A program made the position numbers and the translations under genes. Shown one piece after another: positions 25,415 through 33,669 of a stretch of DNA of 35,452 nucleotides. This DNA is from Bordetella sp. (lineage in GTDB: Bacteria; Pseudomonadota; Alphaproteobacteria; Caulobacterales; Caulobacteraceae), in NCBI GenBank assembly GCA_017308115.1, contig JAFKFS010000036.1, forward strand, positions 1 to 35,452, read 5' to 3'. How positions within the stretch are numbered: the stretch's first letter is position 1; every line of letters begins with the position of its first letter. Under the pieces are notes generated by a model. That model saw nothing but the letters and a program-made list of their open reading frames with translations, did no database searches and was not told the DNA's origin.

Positions 25415-26902
25415 CCCAAAGACAACGACAAGAAGCCCCGCTCCCGTCAAGACGACGGCGCGCGCGGTCCCCGCAATTTCGCCGACAAGGGCCCGCGAAA
25501 GCCCTTCGACAAGGACGGCAAGCCGGGCGGGAAGCCCCGCGACCGCGCCGAGGGTCGTTCGGGCGGCAAGCCCGGGTCTGAAGCCAAGGCGCCCGAACGC
25601 ACCGAACGAATCGCCAAGGCCATGGCCCGCGCGGGCATCGCCTCGCGTCGCGAGGTCGAGCGCCTGATCGGTCTGGGCAAGGTGGCGGTGAACGGCCGCA
25701 TCCTGGCCACGCCCGCCGTCCTGGTGAAGCGCGACGACAAGATCACCGTCGACGGCAAGCCGATCGGCGCGGCCCAGGCGACGCGCGTCTGGCGCTATCA
25801 CAAGCCGGCGGGCCTGATCACCAGCCACAACGACCCGGCGGGCCGCCCGACCGTGTTCGACGCCCTGCCCAGCGGCCTGCCGCGCGTGATCTCGGTCGGC
25901 CGCCTCGACCTTGCGACCGAGGGCCTGCTACTGCTGACCAACGACGGCGAGCTGAGCCGGGCGCTGGAGCTGCCGGACACGGCCCTGGTGCGCCAGTATC
26001 GGGCGCGTGCGCGCGGCCGCATCACTCAGGAACAGCTGGACAAGCTGAAGGACGGCGTGGTCGTCGACGGCGTCCGCTATGGCCCGGTCGAGGCCACCAT
26101 CGACAAGGCCAAGGAAAAGGCCGAGGGCGAGAAGTCCTCGGCCAACCTGTGGCTCAGCGTCCAGATCACCGAGGGCAAGAACCGCGAGGTCCGCAAGGTG
26201 CTGGAGAGCGTCGGCCTGACGGTCAACCGCCTGATCCGCCTGGCCTACGGCCCGTTCCAGCTCGGCGCCCTGCCGGTCGGCGCGGTCGAGGAAGTCGGCC
26301 CGCGCGTGATCCGCGAAATGCTGGTCGAACATATCCGCCCGGAAAACCTGCCGACCGGCAATACGGTCGAGACGCCCACGCCCGTTCCCGGCCGCCGCAC
26401 CGGCGCGCCGATCGTGCGCGGCAAGTCCGGCTCGGCCATGTCCGACCCGTCGCGCAAGCCCAGCCGCGTGCGCGCCGCCGAGACGGCTGCGGAGGAAGGC
26501 GCCGAGTTCGGCAAGCCCGCCCGCAAGGAGGGTTGGGCCAAGGCCAAGCCGAAGTTCGAGCATTCCAAGACCTTCAAGCCCCGCGCCCGTCCGGGCGAGG
26601 GGGAAGGCGCCGGGAACGATGACCGTCCGCGCCGCCCGTTCAAGCCGCGGGAGCCGCGCGCCGACCAGTTCATCGACGACCGTCGCGGCCCGCCCAAGGG
26701 CGGCCGTCCGGGAGCCAAGCCCGGCGCCAAGCCGTTCGGCCGTCCCGGCGGCCCAGGCGGGCGTTCTGACGCACGCTCGGATTCGCGGTCAGGCGACCGG
26801 CCCGGCGGGCCTCGCGGCGGCGGCAAACCGTTTGGCGGCAAGCCCTTCGGAGGCAAGCCTTCGGGCGGCGGCGGTCGCGGCGGCCCGCGCGGACGCGGCT
26901 GA
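25403..26902 (+). CDS. RluB-like 23S rRNA pseudouridine synthase with disordered ends
   Basis: A 499-residue enzyme of the RsuA/RluB/RluF family. A basic, Gly/Lys-rich N-terminus (about 70 residues) precedes an S4 RNA-binding domain (ERIAKAMARAGIASRREVERL), and the synthase domain with the catalytic Asp in VGRLDLATEGLLLLTNDG, then ITEGKNREVRKVLESVG. The last 130 or so residues form a Gly/Pro/Arg/Lys-rich tail. This is a typical RluB layout in alphaproteobacteria, though the modified position cannot be read. Its stop is 3 bases before rsmD, a sensible pairing of rRNA-modifying enzymes. Confidence 0.9.
   Translation: MDRHPKDNDKKPRSRQDDGARGPRNFADKGPRKPFDKDGKPGGKPRDRAEGRSGGKPGSEAKAPERTERIAKAMARAGIASRREVERLIGLGKVAVNGRILATPAVLVKRDDKITVDGKPIGAAQATRVWRYHKPAGLITSHNDPAGRPTVFDALPSGLPRVISVGRLDLATEGLLLLTNDGELSRALELPDTALVRQYRARARGRITQEQLDKLKDGVVVDGVRYGPVEATIDKAKEKAEGEKSSANLWLSVQITEGKNREVRKVLESVGLTVNRLIRLAYGPFQLGALPVGAVEEVGPRVIREMLVEHIRPENLPTGNTVETPTPVPGRRTGAPIVRGKSGSAMSDPSRKPSRVRAAETAAEEGAEFGKPARKEGWAKAKPKFEHSKTFKPRARPGEGEGAGNDDRPRRPFKPREPRADQFIDDRRGPPKGGRPGAKPGAKPFGRPGGPGGRSDARSDSRSGDRPGGPRGGGKPFGGKPFGGKPSGGGGRGGPRGRG
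26815..26900 (+). repeat. Short in-gene repeats encoding KPFGG units and RGG-like end
   Basis: Within the rluB-like tail, units reading GGGKPFGGKPFGGKPSGGGG are encoded by near-identical 15-base steps (about 26821-26865), then GRGGPRGRG. Such low-complexity DNA can change length by slippage. Confidence 0.6.
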
Positions 26903-26905
26903 TCC

Positions 26906-27481
26906 ATGCGCATCGTAGCGGGCAGTCTGAAGGGCCGCGCCATCGTCGCTCCCGAGGGGCAGAACACGCGGCCGACGTCGGATCGCGCGCGTCAGGCGAT
27001 CTTCAATGTGCTGGAGCACGCGCCCTGGACCGAAGGCCTGCATGAGGCGCGGGTGATCGACCTCTATGCCGGTTCGGGCGCGCTGGGGTTCGAGGCCCTG
27101 TCGCGCGGGGCGGCCTTCTGCCTGTTCGTGGATACGGACGACGGCGCGCGCGGCGCGATCCGCGAGAACATGGACGCCTATGGCCTGTTCGGCCGGTGCC
27201 GGGTGCATCGGCGCAGCGCGACCGATCTGGGGCCGCGTCCCGGTTCTGCGGGCGAGGCCTTCACCCTGGCCTTCCTGGACCCGCCGTACAGCAAGGGCCT
27301 GGGCGAGCAGACTCTGGCGCGGCTGCTGGAAGGCGACTGGCTGGCGCCGGGCGCCTTGGTGGTGTTCGAGCGCGGCTCGGACGAACCCGAGATCGACACG
27401 CCCGGCTATGAGCGGCTGGACGCTCGTGACTACGGCGCCGCCCGCGTGCTGTTCCTGAGAGCGACGGGAGCCTCTGCCTGA
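26906..27481 (+). CDS. rsmD: 16S rRNA (guanine966-N2)-methyltransferase
   Basis: A SAM-dependent enzyme that methylates G966 of 16S rRNA during 30S assembly. 191 residues: RIVAGSLKGR and RPTSDRARQAIFNVLEH at the N-terminus, the SAM site VIDLYAGSGALGFEALSRGA, and the catalytic DPPY motif (LAFLDPPYSKGL). The ATG lies 3 bases after the rluB-like stop, so the two form an operon. The family is unmistakable. Confidence 0.93.
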   Translation: MRIVAGSLKGRAIVAPEGQNTRPTSDRARQAIFNVLEHAPWTEGLHEARVIDLYAGSGALGFEALSRGAAFCLFVDTDDGARGAIRENMDAYGLFGRCRVHRRSATDLGPRPGSAGEAFTLAFLDPPYSKGLGEQTLARLLEGDWLAPGALVVFERGSDEPEIDTPGYERLDARDYGAARVLFLRATGASA

Positions 27482-27486
27482 GGCTT

Positions 27487-27591
27487 TTGACGTTCGGTCG
27501 CCGGACCTGGGCGAAGGTCGCGCCGTCCGACGAGGTTCCGGCCTGGGTCGCCAAGGCGTGCGTCCTAGCCGAAGGAGCCGGGCGTGGTTAG
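27487..27591 (+). CDS. Possible 34-residue ORF between rsmD and the M15 peptidase gene
   Basis: Fills most of the 102-base gap after rsmD. From TTG 27487 it encodes a short basic peptide (FGRRTWAKVAPSDEVPAWVA and following residues), with G or C in 27 of 34 third positions. Its stop overlaps the GTG start of the next gene (27584). A weak GAGG lies just upstream; CTG 27478, overlapping the rsmD stop, is another possible start. It may only be a chance open frame in GC-rich DNA. Confidence 0.22.
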   Translation: MTFGRRTWAKVAPSDEVPAWVAKACVLAEGAGRG

Positions 27592-28504
27592 ATTTCCCCG
27601 GATGATGCAGGCTTCATCTCTTTACCGGTCGTCGCTGCGGGCCGCCGCCGCAGGACGGACCTGGGCGTTCGCCGCCCTGATCGCGGCCGCCTTGAGCGGG
27701 CAGGCTCGCGCCGAGGCGCCCGCGCCCGCGCCGACCGCCCAGATCTGCGATCGCGCGGCGGGCGTCTGGGACGATACGGCCGAGGCGAACGCCATCTCTC
27801 TCTACGCGCTGGAATGGCTCCCGTTCGGGCCGTCGGAGTTGGGCTGGGAAGCCTATGCGCCGCTCATCCAGCAAGAGATCGGCTCGCCCTGCGATCCGAC
27901 GTCGGCGGGCTTCGCGGAGGCTCTGGCGGCGTTTCAGGGGCGGCATGGACTGACGGCCAGCGGCCGGTTCGACCAGGCGACGTTCCAGGTGCTGCGCGGA
28001 CTGTGGCAGGAGCGACGGCCCTTCGTCATGGCCAGGGTGAGGGGAGAGTGTCCCGATCCGCCGCCCGTCGCTGAGCTGGCCTATCTGACCACGGGCGAGG
28101 AGCACGCCGAGCGCCTGACCCGTCTGCTTCGCCGGGACGTGCTGGAGGCCTACCGGGCCATGGCGGCGGCGGCGCGCGCCGAGGTGCCGGAGATCGCCGC
28201 CGATCCGGAACTGCTGCGGATCTTCTCCTCCTTCCGTGATCCCGAGGCCGATGCGGCGCGGTGCGCGCGCGACGGCAACTGCGACGGCCTGCGCCGCGCG
28301 GTCTGCTCCCCGCACCGGACAGGAACGGCGGTCGATCTCTATGTCGGCCGCCTGCAGGGGATGGGCGTCGATTCCACGGATGTTCACAGCCGCCGCTACA
28401 TGAGCCAGACCGCGGCCTATCGCTGGCTGGTGAAGAACGCCGGGCGGTTCGGCTTCGTCCCCTATGTCTATGAGCCGTGGCATTGGGAGTGGATCGGTCG
28501 ATGA
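27584..28504 (+). CDS. Exported M15-type D-Ala-D-Ala carboxypeptidase with peptidoglycan-binding domain
   Basis: A 306-residue predicted periplasmic protein: signal peptide (RTWAFAALIAAALSG, cleavage near ARA-EA at about 44), a peptidoglycan-binding-type helical domain (FAEALAAFQGRHGLTASGRF), then a VanY/M15 zinc peptidase domain with His244 and Asp251 in SPHRTGTAVD and His300 in EPWHWEW. These are the metal ligands of the family, which cleaves D-Ala-D-Ala or peptide bonds of the cell wall. GTG 27584 has GAAGGAG six bases upstream. The stop overlaps the next gene by 4 bases (ATGA). Confidence 0.85.
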   Translation: MVRFPRMMQASSLYRSSLRAAAAGRTWAFAALIAAALSGQARAEAPAPAPTAQICDRAAGVWDDTAEANAISLYALEWLPFGPSELGWEAYAPLIQQEIGSPCDPTSAGFAEALAAFQGRHGLTASGRFDQATFQVLRGLWQERRPFVMARVRGECPDPPPVAELAYLTTGEEHAERLTRLLRRDVLEAYRAMAAAARAEVPEIAADPELLRIFSSFRDPEADAARCARDGNCDGLRRAVCSPHRTGTAVDLYVGRLQGMGVDSTDVHSRRYMSQTAAYRWLVKNAGRFGFVPYVYEPWHWEWIGR

Positions 28505-28965
28505 TCCGGCCGCTGGCGTACGGGGAGGCGGCGCTGGCGCGCGAGGTGTTCGGCCGCGACCTGCGGTTGGAAGACATCTGTTTCCTGGCTTCCCCATGGC
28601 CGTTCGACCGGGCCTTCGTGCCGGGGCGCTGGTTCGGGCGCGACTGGATCGTCTGGCCGAAGGCGACCCTGGCCCCGGATCTGTCGCAAGGGGCGCTGAG
28701 GCTCCAGGCCGTCCTCATCCATGAACTGGTCCACGTCTGGCAGGCCCAGAACGGCGTCAATCTGCTGGCGGGCAAGCTGAAGGCGGGGGACGGACCGGGC
28801 GCCTACGCCTATCCTGTGAACGAGGATTGCGAGTGGATCGGTCTGAACATCGAGCAGCAGGCCATGGTCGTCGAGCACCGTTTCCTGCAATCCCGCGGCG
28901 CCCGCGTTCCGGCCGATCCGGCCTTCTATGCGCGTATCTGTCCCCTCGGAGCGGCGGATTTTTGA
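28501..28965 (+). CDS. Small HExxH protein, 'Vgr-related' type (function unknown)
   Basis: A 154-residue protein opening with RPLAYGEAALAREVFG and carrying the zincin motif HELVH (His74, Glu75, His78) followed by VWQAQNG; Glu118 or Glu125 in NIEQQAMVVEHRF could be the third ligand. I recall similar alphaproteobacterial proteins annotated as Vgr-related or DUF4157-like, without a known role. There is no signal peptide. It is coupled to the M15 peptidase gene by a 4-base overlap. No type VI secretion genes are nearby, so the Vgr name should not be taken literally. Confidence 0.65.
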   Translation: MIRPLAYGEAALAREVFGRDLRLEDICFLASPWPFDRAFVPGRWFGRDWIVWPKATLAPDLSQGALRLQAVLIHELVHVWQAQNGVNLLAGKLKAGDGPGAYAYPVNEDCEWIGLNIEQQAMVVEHRFLQSRGARVPADPAFYARICPLGAADF

Positions 28966-29010
28966 GCGGGAGGGCTTGCGGCCCGGCGGCATGACGTTAA
29001 ATCAGGCACT

Positions 29011-29031
29011 GATGCAGTTGCTTTATGCATC
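29011..29031. promoter_or_regulatory. Inverted repeat upstream of wrbA
   Basis: GATGCA (29011-29016), 9 bases, TGCATC (29026-29031), centred 35 bases before the wrbA ATG. Placement suits an operator, but no regulator is identified. Confidence 0.3.
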
Positions 29032-29055
29032 GTTTCAATCTCAGCCGGAGCCGTG

Positions 29056-29658
29056 ATGCCCAAGATTCTCGTCCTTTATCACTCGACCTACGGCCATATC
29101 GAACGCATGGCCGAGGCCGTCGCCGAAGGCGCGCGCCAGGTCGACGGCGCCGTGGTGGACATCAAGCGCGTACCGGAAACCGTGCCGGAAGAACTGGCCC
29201 GCAACTCGGGCTACAAGCTGGACCAGGCGGCGCCGATCGCCACGGTCGCCGAACTAGCCGACTATGACGCCATCATCATCGGCGCGGGCACCCGCTTCGG
29301 CACGGCCGCCTCGCAGATGCGCGCCTTCCTGGACCAGACCGGCGGCCTGTGGGCCCAGGGCAAGCTGGTCGGCAAGGTCGGCGGCGCCTTCAGCGCCTCG
29401 GCCACCCAGCATGGCGGCCAGGAAACGACCTTCAGCGGCCTGCACAACTATTTCCTGCACCAGGGCATGGTGGTCGTCGGCCTGCCCTATGCCTTCGCCG
29501 GCCAGATGAACATGGATGAGATCACCGGCGGCTCCCCCTATGGCGCCACCACCCTGACGAAGGGCGACGGCTCGCGCATGCCCAGCGAGAACGAACTGGA
29601 CGGCGCCCGCTTCCAGGGCAAGCATATCGCGGAAATCGCGAAGAAGCTTCACGGCTGA
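29056..29658 (+). CDS. wrbA: NAD(P)H:quinone oxidoreductase WrbA, type IV
   Basis: A flavodoxin-like FMN enzyme that reduces quinones by two electrons. 200 residues: FMN phosphate loop [16 protein letters not shown], then [39 protein letters not shown], and [20 protein letters not shown], all WrbA hallmarks. ATG 29056 has GGAG five bases upstream; GTG 29053 is an alternative. It lies 3 bases before the dioxygenase gene, so the two are cotranscribed. Confidence 0.93.
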   Translation: MPKILVLYHSTYGHIERMAEAVAEGARQVDGAVVDIKRVPETVPEELARNSGYKLDQAAPIATVAELADYDAIIIGAGTRFGTAASQMRAFLDQTGGLWAQGKLVGKVGGAFSASATQHGGQETTFSGLHNYFLHQGMVVVGLPYAFAGQMNMDEITGGSPYGATTLTKGDGSRMPSENELDGARFQGKHIAEIAKKLHG

Positions 29659-29661
29659 CCC

Positions 29662-30417
29662 ATGCGCCAGCCCGCTCTCTTCTTTGGCCACGGCTCTCCC
29701 ATGAACGCCCTGGGCGGTCCCTTCGCGGACACCTGGCGCGCGCTGGGGACGGAGATCGGCAAGCCGCAAGGCGTCGTCATGGTCTCGGCTCACTGGGAGA
29801 CGCGCGGGCTGGGGGTGACCGCGCAGGAGCAGCCGGAAACCATCCATGATTTCGGAGGTTTTCCGGCTGAACTTCACGCGATGCAGTATCCCGCGCCCGG
29901 TTCGCCCTCGCTGGCGGGCCGGGTGGCGGAATTGACCGGGGCGGTCCAGACGATGCAGTGGGGGCTGGATCACGGGACCTGGTCCGTGCTGGCCCATGTC
30001 TGGCCCGACGCCGACGTGCCCGTGGTGCAGTTGTCGCTGGACCGCACCCTCGACGCGCGCGCCCATTACGAACTGGCGAAACGCCTGCGTCCCCTGCGGG
30101 AGGAAGGCGTGATCGTCGCCGGCTCGGGCGACTTCGTGCACAATCTGCGGACGTGGAAGCGGGCGGGCGGCGAGCCCTATGACTGGGCCGTCGATTTCAA
30201 CGAGGCGGTCAAGCGCGCCTTCATGGCGGGCGACCATGACGCCCTGATCGACTGGGTCCACCTGGCCGAACAGGCTCAGCTCAGCGTGCCGACGGACGAG
30301 CATTACCTGCCGCTGCTCTATGTCGCCGCCCAGCAGGCGCCGGGCGAGCCCGTGCGTTTCTTCAACGACGTGATCGAGGGCGGCTCGATCTCCATGACGG
30401 GCGTCCGGATCGGCTGA
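29662..30417 (+). CDS. Class III extradiol ring-cleavage dioxygenase, YgiD/DODA-like
   Basis: A 251-residue LigB-superfamily enzyme. His10 (FFGHGSPMNAL), His44 (VSAHWETRG) and the later WGLDHGTWSVL and SGDFVHNLR are the metal and catalytic residues seen in 4,5-DOPA dioxygenase (YgiD). HDFGGFPAELHAMQYPAPGSP is the family centre. Its natural substrate cannot be told; catechol-type compounds are likely. Cotranscribed with wrbA, which reduces quinones, suggesting joint handling of catechol/quinone compounds (inference). Confidence 0.88.
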   Translation: MRQPALFFGHGSPMNALGGPFADTWRALGTEIGKPQGVVMVSAHWETRGLGVTAQEQPETIHDFGGFPAELHAMQYPAPGSPSLAGRVAELTGAVQTMQWGLDHGTWSVLAHVWPDADVPVVQLSLDRTLDARAHYELAKRLRPLREEGVIVAGSGDFVHNLRTWKRAGGEPYDWAVDFNEAVKRAFMAGDHDALIDWVHLAEQAQLSVPTDEHYLPLLYVAAQQAPGEPVRFFNDVIEGGSISMTGVRIG

Positions 30418-30426
30418 CCGGACGCC
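30400..30426. terminator. Hairpin at the convergent dioxygenase / doxX junction
   Basis: GGCGTCCGG (30400-30408) pairs perfectly with CCGGACGCC (30418-30426), 9-nt loop, spanning the dioxygenase stop. There is no T-run, but the position between convergent genes suits a two-way terminator. Confidence 0.5.
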
Positions 30427-30438
30427 GCGTCATCCGTC

Positions 30439-30849
30439 TCAGCGGCGGCGGCCGCGCAGGGCGTTGTCCAGGGACCACGGCCCCGGCCCGGCGAAGACCA
30501 GATACAGGAAGACGAAGCAGTAGAGAGCCGCCAGCTCTCCGCCGTTGTTGATGGGGTAGGGGCTCTGCGGGGCATGAACCATCCAATAGGCCGCGGCGGT
30601 GAAGCCGGACAGGATGAAGGCGGTCGGACGGCTGAACAGGCCCAGGACCATCAGAACGCCCCCGACCAGTTCGATCGGTCCGGACCAGCCCGCCAGGGTC
30701 GAGAGATCGACCACCCCGCCGCCCCCGCCCGGCGGGAAACCCAGGATCTTCTGCGCGCCACGCTGGAGCAGCAGCAGGCCTGAGACGATTCTCAGGAGGC
30801 TGAGACCGTGCGGCTCCCAGCCGGCCAGGGATGTCGAACGTCGGGCCAT
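30439..30849 (-). CDS. DoxX family membrane protein
   Basis: A 136-residue protein with four hydrophobic helices: LSLLRIVSGLLLLQRGAQKI, IELVGGVLMVLGLFSRPTAF, LSGFTAAAYWMV and the end AALYCFVFLYLVFAGPG. This is the DoxX pattern, with the conserved GxLL..G and GWS..IE motifs. Some members are tied to thiosulphate-quinone oxidoreduction or redox stress, but most have no known role. AGGAGACTCC precedes the ATG. It converges on the wrbA unit. Confidence 0.88.
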   Translation of the reverse strand: MARRSTSLAGWEPHGLSLLRIVSGLLLLQRGAQKILGFPPGGGGGVVDLSTLAGWSGPIELVGGVLMVLGLFSRPTAFILSGFTAAAYWMVHAPQSPYPINNGGELAALYCFVFLYLVFAGPGPWSLDNALRGRRR

Positions 30850-30931
30850 GGAGTCTCCTGGGTCGTGGCGCCCCGCAAGCGGGACCGGACGGCCGAGGTT
30901 AGGCCGTTGAGACCGAACGGCAAGCGTCTTG

Positions 30932-32491
30932 TCAGGCGCGCTTCAACTCGTCCTCGACCTTCTTCTGGATGGTCACATAGTCGGTCTTTCCCGTGCCCAG
31001 GACCGGGATGGTCTCGACCTTGATGATCTTCTTCGGCACCGCCAGTTCGGGCGCGCCGTTGTCGCGGGCCCATTCGGTCAGGCGCGCGCTCTCGGCCTCG
31101 GCGACGTCGGTGACCAGGACCAGGCGCTCGCCCTTCTTGCTGTCGGGCACCGCCACCACGGCATGGTGGCCGTTCGGCCAGACGGCGCCGGCCATGCCTT
31201 CGACCGCCGTCAGGGACACCATCTCGCCGCCGATCTTGGCGAAGCGCTTCACCCGGCCCAGGATGGTGATGTAGCCCTCGGCGTCGATATCGACGATGTC
31301 GCCCGTGTCGTGCCAGCCGTCCGCCAGGGGCTCCAGATTGTCCGGGTCGTTCGGAGAGATGTAGCCTTCCATCACGTTCGGTCCGCACAGATACAGGCGC
31401 CCCCCGACCGCGATGCCTTCAACCGGTTCGATGCGGTATTCCATGCCCGGCAGTATCTGGCCCACCGTGCCTGGCCGGTTGCGGTCGGGGTGGTTCACGG
31501 CGACGACCGGCGCCGCCTCGGTGGCGCCGTAGCCTTCCAGCAGGATTAGGCCGCCGAACTTGGCGTCGAAGGCGGCGCGGGTTTCCTCGCGCACCTTTTC
31601 CGCCCCGGCCACGGCGAACTTCAAGGTGGCGAAGTCGCCCGGCTCGGCCACGCGGGCGTACTGGTTCAGGAAGGTGTCGGTGGCGAACAGGATAGACGCC
31701 TTCACCTGGGGCAGCAGGTCGGTGATCTGCTTGGCGTGTAGCGGCGAGGGGTATTCGAACGCCTTCAACCCCTGCAGCAACGGCAGGATGACCCCGCCGG
31801 TCAGGCCGAAGCAGTGGAAGGTGGGCAGCGGATTGAACATCACCCAGTCGGGGTCCAGGTCGATGTGAGCCGCCACCTGGCGCGCATTGGCGACCAGGTT
31901 CTTCTGGCTCAGCACCACGCCCTTGGGCGCGCCGAAGCTGCCCGAGGTGAACAGCACCACGCCCGCCGCATCCGGATCGGTCTTCACGCGGAACCGCTTG
32001 GGCGCCATGCCGGCGCTGAGGCCATAGAGCTTGTCGGCCAGGCCGATGGTCTTGCGGATGTCGTCCAGCCAGACGATCTCGGAAACCTCGCCCAGGGCCT
32101 CCATCAGGTCGTCCAGCTTGGCCTGGGCGACGAAGCGTTTGGCCGACAGGATCTTCTTCACGCCCGCCGTCTTCAGCGCCGCCTTCAGATTGGCCTCGCC
32201 CGAGGTGAAGTTCAGCATGACCGGCACGCGGCCGAAGGCGTGCAGGGCGAAGAAGGTCACCACCACGCCCGCGCTGGACGGCAGCAGCACCCCGACGCGC
32301 TCGCCCGGCTGGGTCAGTCTGGCGATCTTGCGGCCCAGCACGAAGGCGGCGCGGATCAGGCCGGTATAGGTCAGGGGGTGGCGATCCTGGTCCTCCAGAA
32401 TCTCCTTGTCGCCATAGCGGGCGCGCGCATCGATCAGCGCGTCGAACAGGGTCTCTTCATAGACCTTGGGGTCCAGGGCTGCCCGCAGCAA
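30932..32491 (-). CDS. Stand-alone Aas-type acyl-ACP synthetase (AMP-binding)
   Basis: A 519-residue adenylating enzyme. Motifs: P-loop FTSGSFGAPKGVVLS, then FHCFGLTGGVILPLLQG, YPSPLHAKQI, EGYGATEAAPVV, WHDTGDIVDIDAEGY, GRVKRFAKIGGEMVSL and catalytic Lys in GTGKTDYV. These match the C-terminal synthetase half of E. coli Aas much more closely than ordinary acyl-CoA ligases, but the N-terminal PlsC acyltransferase half is absent. The predicted reaction is fatty acid + ATP + ACP to acyl-ACP. TTG 32491 is set by AGGAGG six bases upstream. Confidence 0.85.
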   Translation of the reverse strand: MLRAALDPKVYEETLFDALIDARARYGDKEILEDQDRHPLTYTGLIRAAFVLGRKIARLTQPGERVGVLLPSSAGVVVTFFALHAFGRVPVMLNFTSGEANLKAALKTAGVKKILSAKRFVAQAKLDDLMEALGEVSEIVWLDDIRKTIGLADKLYGLSAGMAPKRFRVKTDPDAAGVVLFTSGSFGAPKGVVLSQKNLVANARQVAAHIDLDPDWVMFNPLPTFHCFGLTGGVILPLLQGLKAFEYPSPLHAKQITDLLPQVKASILFATDTFLNQYARVAEPGDFATLKFAVAGAEKVREETRAAFDAKFGGLILLEGYGATEAAPVVAVNHPDRNRPGTVGQILPGMEYRIEPVEGIAVGGRLYLCGPNVMEGYISPNDPDNLEPLADGWHDTGDIVDIDAEGYITILGRVKRFAKIGGEMVSLTAVEGMAGAVWPNGHHAVVAVPDSKKGERLVLVTDVAEAESARLTEWARDNGAPELAVPKKIIKVETIPVLGTGKTDYVTIQKKVEDELKRA

Positions 32492-32690
32492 ACACGTCCT
32501 CCTTCGGAGAGCTCTGGCGCGGCCCTCTCGGTTACAAGAGGCCGGAACCTAGTGACGTAAGGTCGCCTTGAAAAGATGCGTAACGTCGCGTGAAGCCGTT
32601 CAGCCATCGGACTGAAACCGACTGTGCCTTGCCTTTAGGGCGCGGAAGTCCGACATACCGGCGTCAGAAACAGGAGCCAGACCGCCGGCG

Positions 32691-33665
32691 ATGGTCACGC
32701 TGATCGACACCCTGCAGAAGAAGCCGTCCGAGCTTCGTCACCCGGAAAAGCAGAACCGCCCGGAATCGGCGGTGCTGAAGAAGCCTGACTGGCTGCGGGT
32801 CAAAGCGCCCGGCTCGGGTCAGTATAACGCGACCAAGGACATCGTGCGCTCCAAGGGGCTGCACACCGTCTGCGAAGAGGCGGCCTGCCCGAACATCGGC
32901 GAGTGCTGGAGCCAGAAGCACGCCACCCTGATGATCATGGGCGACACCTGCACGCGGGCCTGCGCCTTCTGCAACGTCAAGACCGGCCTGCCGCAGCCGC
33001 TGGACCCGGAAGAGCCCGTCAAGGTCGGCCTGGCCGTGGCCCAGATGGGGCTGAACCACGTCGTCATCACCTCGGTGGACCGTGACGACGTGTCCGACGG
33101 GGGCGCGGCCCACTTCGCCGAGGTGGTGCGTCAGATCCGCCTCCAGGCGCCGAAGACCACCATCGAAATCCTGACGCCCGACTTCCTGCGCAAGGACGGC
33201 GCGGCCGAGGTGATGATCGACGCCACGCCCGACGTCTTCAATCACAACCTCGAGACGGTTCCGCGCCTCTATCTGAAGATCCGGCCGGGCGCCCGCTACT
33301 TCCACTCCCTGCGCCTGCTGCAGATGGTCAAGGAGCGCGACCCCAACCAGTTCACCAAGTCCGGCATCATGGTCGGCCTGGGCGAGACAAAGGAAGAGGT
33401 CATGCAGGTGATGGACGACATGCGTTCCGCCGGCGTCGACTTCATCACCATCGGCCAGTATCTGCAGCCGACGCGCAAGCACGCCGCCATCGACCGCTTC
33501 GTCACGCCCGAAGAGTTCAAGGCCTATGAGGCGATCGCGCGGGCCAAGGGCTTCCTGATGGTGTCGTCCTCGCCGCTGACGCGCTCGTCGCACCACGCGG
33601 GCGACGACTTCGCCCGGTTGAAGGCCGCGCGCGAGGCCCAGCTGTCGTCCCGGAACGGCCGCTGA
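32691..33665 (+). CDS. lipA: Lipoyl synthase
   Basis: A radical SAM enzyme that inserts two sulphurs into octanoyl-lipoyl domains, for pyruvate and 2-oxoglutarate dehydrogenases. 324 residues: auxiliary cluster Cys61, Cys66, Cys72 ([12 protein letters not shown]), radical SAM cluster Cys87, Cys91, Cys94 (CTRACAFC), then [25 protein letters not shown] and the RSS-containing end [16 protein letters not shown] lies 14 bases before the ATG, rather far. It leads a tight operon with the START-domain gene. Confidence 0.96.
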   Translation: MVTLIDTLQKKPSELRHPEKQNRPESAVLKKPDWLRVKAPGSGQYNATKDIVRSKGLHTVCEEAACPNIGECWSQKHATLMIMGDTCTRACAFCNVKTGLPQPLDPEEPVKVGLAVAQMGLNHVVITSVDRDDVSDGGAAHFAEVVRQIRLQAPKTTIEILTPDFLRKDGAAEVMIDATPDVFNHNLETVPRLYLKIRPGARYFHSLRLLQMVKERDPNQFTKSGIMVGLGETKEEVMQVMDDMRSAGVDFITIGQYLQPTRKHAAIDRFVTPEEFKAYEAIARAKGFLMVSSSPLTRSSHHAGDDFARLKAAREAQLSSRNGR

Positions 33666-33669
33666 TCCT

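Noticed and set aside
30889-30907. ACGGCC/GGCCGT hairpin after the acyl-ACP synthetase gene
   Set aside because: It has a six-base stem with no T-run and is common in such GC-rich DNA; not enough for a terminator call.
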